5,050 bases of DNA, taken from Acidobacteriaceae bacterium. Lineage in GTDB: Bacteria > Acidobacteriota > Terriglobia > Terriglobales > Acidobacteriaceae. Shown one piece after another: positions 5,000-5,050 of the stretch. Both the position numbers and the translations under genes were made by a program. The notes below the pieces were generated by a model that did not search any database, was not told the origin of the DNA, and saw only the letters and a list, made by a program, of their open reading frames with translations. The stretch covers positions 1-5,050 of the forward strand of contig JAOAPG010000242.1 of NCBI GenBank assembly GCA_025462785.1, written 5' to 3'. Numbering within the stretch: position 1 is the stretch's first letter; every line of letters begins with the position of its first letter.

Positions 5000-5050
5000 T
5001 TACTTTTGCGCGGAGGTGGTACTACCCTGGCTCGCAGTTTGCTTTGTGGT
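5000..5050 (-). CDS. C-terminal end of an unknown minus-strand protein (partial)
   Basis: One minus-strand frame entering from the right edge ends in TAA at 5002-5000 and encodes a last stretch TTKQTASQGSTTSAQK. The stop sits about 28 bases before a strong intrinsic terminator on the same strand, which is why I take this frame as the real one. A second frame stays open past the terminator hairpin and is therefore unlikely. The tail is Ser/Thr/Gln-rich and probably disordered; nothing can be said of the function. Confidence 0.45.
   Translation of the reverse strand, partial: TTKQTASQGSTTSAQK

Overview
The window looks like a piece of a bacterial chromosome, most likely from an Acidobacteriota (Terriglobia-type) soil bacterium. 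That placement is an inference. It rests on the overall look of the transketolase N-terminus, a stand-alone PilZ protein with a Ser/Thr-rich linker, a Ser/Thr/Asn-rich repeat protein, and mid-range GC. There are no insertion sequences, CRISPR arrays, tRNAs or rRNAs.

Layout, left to right. (1) 1-593, minus strand: N-terminal 197 residues of transketolase, running off the left edge, with a good Shine-Dalgarno (SD) and a sigma70-like promoter at 616-643. (2) 842-1516, minus: a 224-residue PilZ-domain protein, a presumed c-di-GMP receptor, preceded by a 19-bp perfect inverted repeat. (3) 1517-1787: no convincing gene, but several inverted repeats clustered at 1633-1750. (4) 1788-2706, minus: a Ser/Thr/Asn-rich repeat protein of unknown function with a strong SD, broken by a frameshift near 2592. 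Its two N-terminal repeat copies show that the break sits exactly where five bases are missing. (5) 2916-3731, plus: a class I SAM-dependent methyltransferase whose start is unclear. The only strong SD upstream leads into a six-codon out-of-frame ORF. (6) 3721-4854, minus: a NeuC/LegG-type UDP-sugar 2-epimerase, convergent with the methyltransferase and overlapping it by 11 bp. (7) 4947-4971: an intrinsic terminator on the minus strand, ending a gene of which only the last 16 codons (5000-5050) are visible.

The genes do not form one obvious operon. Transketolase is housekeeping sugar metabolism. The PilZ protein points to c-di-GMP signalling. The epimerase points to nonulosonic-acid (sialic or legionaminic) or ManNAc synthesis for surface glycans, but no partner synthase or CMP-transferase is in view. 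The items most worth a second look are the frameshifted repeat protein with its beta-strand-like C-terminal repeats, the structured intergenic stretch at 1633-1750, and the start of the methyltransferase. I do not see a clear new multi-gene system.
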